The notes below the pieces were generated by a model, which saw only the letters and a program-made list of their open reading frames with translations, did no database searches and was not told the DNA's origin. From positions 8,725,001 through 8,789,000 of the forward strand of contig NZ_CP163443.1 in the NCBI RefSeq assembly GCF_041053055.1: DNA of 64,000 bases. Direction: 5' to 3'. Numbering within the stretch: the stretch's first letter is position 1; every line of letters starts with the position of its first letter. This DNA comes from Streptomyces sp. R41. GTDB lineage: Bacteria > Actinomycetota > Actinomycetes > Streptomycetales > Streptomycetaceae. The translations under genes and the position numbers were made by a program. Shown here piece after piece: positions 62,466 through 64,000 of this stretch.

Positions 62466-63500
62466 ATGCCTACGCACTTCTCTCGACGCAGCCTGATACG
62501 ACGCAGCCTGATACGCGGAATCACCGCGGCGAGTGCCGTTGCCTCACTGGCCGCCGGGCTCGCCGCCTGCGGGGGCGACAGCGACGCCGCCACCACGACC
62601 GACGTCGCGGGCACGGTGACCGTGGGACAGCTGTCCAACGGGGCCGCCCAGCAGACCGAGTTGAAGGTCTCCGAGGTGAAGTCGATCAGCGCCGAGCTGC
62701 CCGCGTCGGTCCGCAGGAGCGGCAAGCTGGAGATCGGCGTCGGCGCCCTGCCCGACGGCTTCCCGCCCCTGGCGTACGTCGGCTCGGACCAGAAGACCCT
62801 CACCGGCGCGGAACCCGACTTCGGCCGCCTGGTCGCCGCGGTGCTCGGCCTGAAGCCGGAGCTGAAGAACTCCACCTGGGAGAACATGTTCGTCGGTGTC
62901 GACAGCGGCAAGGTCGACGTGGCCTTCGCCAACATCACCGACACCGAGGAGCGCAAGAAGAAGTACGACTTCGCCTCCTATCGGAAGGACAACGTCGGCT
63001 TCGAGGTGCTCAAGAAGAGCACGTGGAACTTCGACGGCGACTACGAGAACCTCGCCGGAAAGACCGTCGCCGTCGACAACGGCACCAACCAGGAGAAGAT
63101 CCTTCTGGAGTGGCAGACCAAGCTCAAGAAGGAGGGCAAACAGCTCACCGTCAAGCATTTCGCGAGCAAGAACAGCACCTACCTGGCGCTGACCGGCGGA
63201 AAGATCGACGCGTACTTCGCCGCCAACCCCGGTGTCGCCTACCACGTCACGCAGACCGCCAAGTCGCCCAACCCGACGCGCAGCGCGGGCACGTTCTCCG
63301 GCGCCGGCGCGTCGCTGCAAGGCCTGATCGCGGCGACCACGAAGAAGGACAGCGGCGTGGCCGCACCGATCGCCGACGCGATCAACTACCTGATCAAGAA
63401 CGGCCAGTACGCGAAGTGGCTGTCCGCCTGGAACCTCTCCGACGAGGCCGTCGCCAAGGCCGAGGTCAACCCGGCCGGCCTGCCGCTCGACAACTCCTGA
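62466..63500 (+). CDS. Amino-acid/organosulfur ABC transporter substrate-binding lipoprotein
   Basis: A 344-residue lipoprotein. The signal peptide carries a twin SLIRR/SLIRG duplication and a lipobox (LAAC near residue 37). The binding domain is of the SBP_bac_3 type (LEIGVGALPDGFPPLAYVG; NMFVGVDSGKVDVAFANITDT, in pieces; VAVDNGTNQEK). Third gene of the transporter, 62 bp after the ATPase. Confidence 0.92.
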   Translation: MPTHFSRRSLIRRSLIRGITAASAVASLAAGLAACGGDSDAATTTDVAGTVTVGQLSNGAAQQTELKVSEVKSISAELPASVRRSGKLEIGVGALPDGFPPLAYVGSDQKTLTGAEPDFGRLVAAVLGLKPELKNSTWENMFVGVDSGKVDVAFANITDTEERKKKYDFASYRKDNVGFEVLKKSTWNFDGDYENLAGKTVAVDNGTNQEKILLEWQTKLKKEGKQLTVKHFASKNSTYLALTGGKIDAYFAANPGVAYHVTQTAKSPNPTRSAGTFSGAGASLQGLIAATTKKDSGVAAPIADAINYLIKNGQYAKWLSAWNLSDEAVAKAEVNPAGLPLDNS

Positions 63501-63734
63501 CCCTCCGCCCACCGGACTCCACCGCCGTCGGTCGGGGAGTCCGGTGGCCGGTCGCCCGCCCGCGCCCCGTCACGCAGACCCCGCACTCCTCTGTCCACCA
63601 GCGTCCGTGCCGCCCTGCCGCACTCGCACGTCCTCACTTCGTCCTGGTGGCGAAGTCCGGGCCCGCCGGCCGGAAGAAACGGCGTGGCCGTGCCGTTGTC
63701 CTACATGATGCCGAACTCCGTGGAGGTGATGGAC

Positions 63735-63851
63735 ATGCTCAGCGCGTCCCGCCTTCCCGTGAGGGAGCTCGCGCCGCGCCGCCGCGTGCGCCTCCACACC
63801 CGGCCGCACATCGATCTGCTGCGCGTGGCCGGCGCGCTCTGTTGCGCCTGA
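63735..63851 (+). CDS. Second leader peptide (IDLLRV type)
   Basis: A 38-residue ORF. ATG at 63735 follows GGAGGTGA. It ends RPHIDLLRVAGALCCA, matching the actinobacterial leader-peptide signature, with two Cys codons just before the stop. It precedes the gene starting at 63960 and probably controls it by cysteine-dependent attenuation. Confidence 0.8.
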   Translation: MLSASRLPVRELAPRRRVRLHTRPHIDLLRVAGALCCA

Positions 63852-63959
63852 CGCTCCCCCCAGCCTGAGGCTGGGGCTCCCTTCGCTGCGTTCCCCCAGC
63901 CGCCGGACCTTCCCCGAGGGTCGGCGATCTCGTACGGACCTCCAGGAAGGCACCCATTC

Positions 63960-64000
63960 GTGTCCTCATCCAGCTCTACCCCCCTGCATCTCGCCGTCGC
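63960..64000 (+). CDS. Start of a gene cut by the window edge, possibly an LLM-class flavin monooxygenase
   Basis: GTG at 63960 follows AGGAAGG. The visible 13 codons (SSSSSTPLHLAV) resemble the start of LLM-class oxidoreductases found in organosulfur clusters. Too short for certainty. Confidence 0.4.
   Translation, partial: MSSSSSTPLHLAV

Overview
The window is chromosomal DNA of a high-GC actinomycete, almost certainly Streptomyces. The reasons are the GC-rich codon use, a four-gene conservon (histidine kinase, roadblock, DUF742, GTPase), an MmyB-type regulator beside a short-chain dehydrogenase, a SAM-IV-like riboswitch, two short leader peptides ending in a conserved IDLLRV-type motif, and a SpoIIE/HATPase protein with PAS and GAF domains.

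Layout. 0-6.4 kb: the 3' end of an aldehyde dehydrogenase, a DesK/NarL-type two-component pair, a two-gene ABC-2 exporter, and a divergent MmyB regulator/SDR pair. 6.5-7.4 kb: a DUF429 protein. 7.5-33.2 kb: a roughly 26 kb oxalate/formate island. 33.2-39.9 kb: a scarred region with a large SpoIIE phosphatase, two 3'-terminal tRNA-Arg fragments in the same orientation, a decayed IS5-type transposase, a PRC-barrel gene with a broken DUF2382 half, and an orphan PAS protein. 39.9-44.2 kb: a five-gene catabolic cassette of unknown substrate (DUF2848 protein, MHS permease, nitrilase-like amidohydrolase, cupin, GntR). 44.2-46.6 kb: a TetR/DHA2 efflux pair. 46.7-54.8 kb: an OpuB-type compatible-solute ABC transporter whose binding protein is separated from its permeases and ATPase by the conservon. 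54.9-58.6 kb: a serine hydrolase, a group-2 sigma factor coupled to a decayed uvrA fragment, and an AlkA-like glycosylase. 58.9-64 kb: a GST-like protein and a sulfur-regulated block (SAM-IV riboswitch, leader peptide, amino-acid-type ABC transporter, second leader peptide, start of another gene).

How the oxalate island fits together. An OFA-family antiporter would import oxalate in exchange for formate. An AAE3-like ligase or a formyl-CoA:oxalate CoA-transferase makes oxalyl-CoA. Oxc decarboxylates it to formyl-CoA and CO2. FdsGBAD, and perhaps a YdeP-like molybdoenzyme, oxidises formate to CO2. A beta-carbonic anhydrase hydrates CO2, and MoaA serves molybdopterin synthesis. The PntA/PntAB/PntB transhydrogenase could turn the NADH into NADPH. 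A ketopantoate-reductase-like protein, from the family that includes the Methylobacterium oxalyl-CoA reductase, could use that NADPH to reduce oxalyl-CoA to glyoxylate for assimilation.

Control of the island appears to have two tiers. Near-identical sites with the consensus ATACNGTATGCAAT lie before most transcription units and probably bind the two paralogous GntR/FCD regulators. GATA-N9-TATC boxes (T-N11-A, LysR type) occur twice in the oxc/ligase divergent promoter and once before the YdeP-like gene, matching the LysR gene between them. The DUF2848 cassette has its own identical 11-bp operator at both ends.
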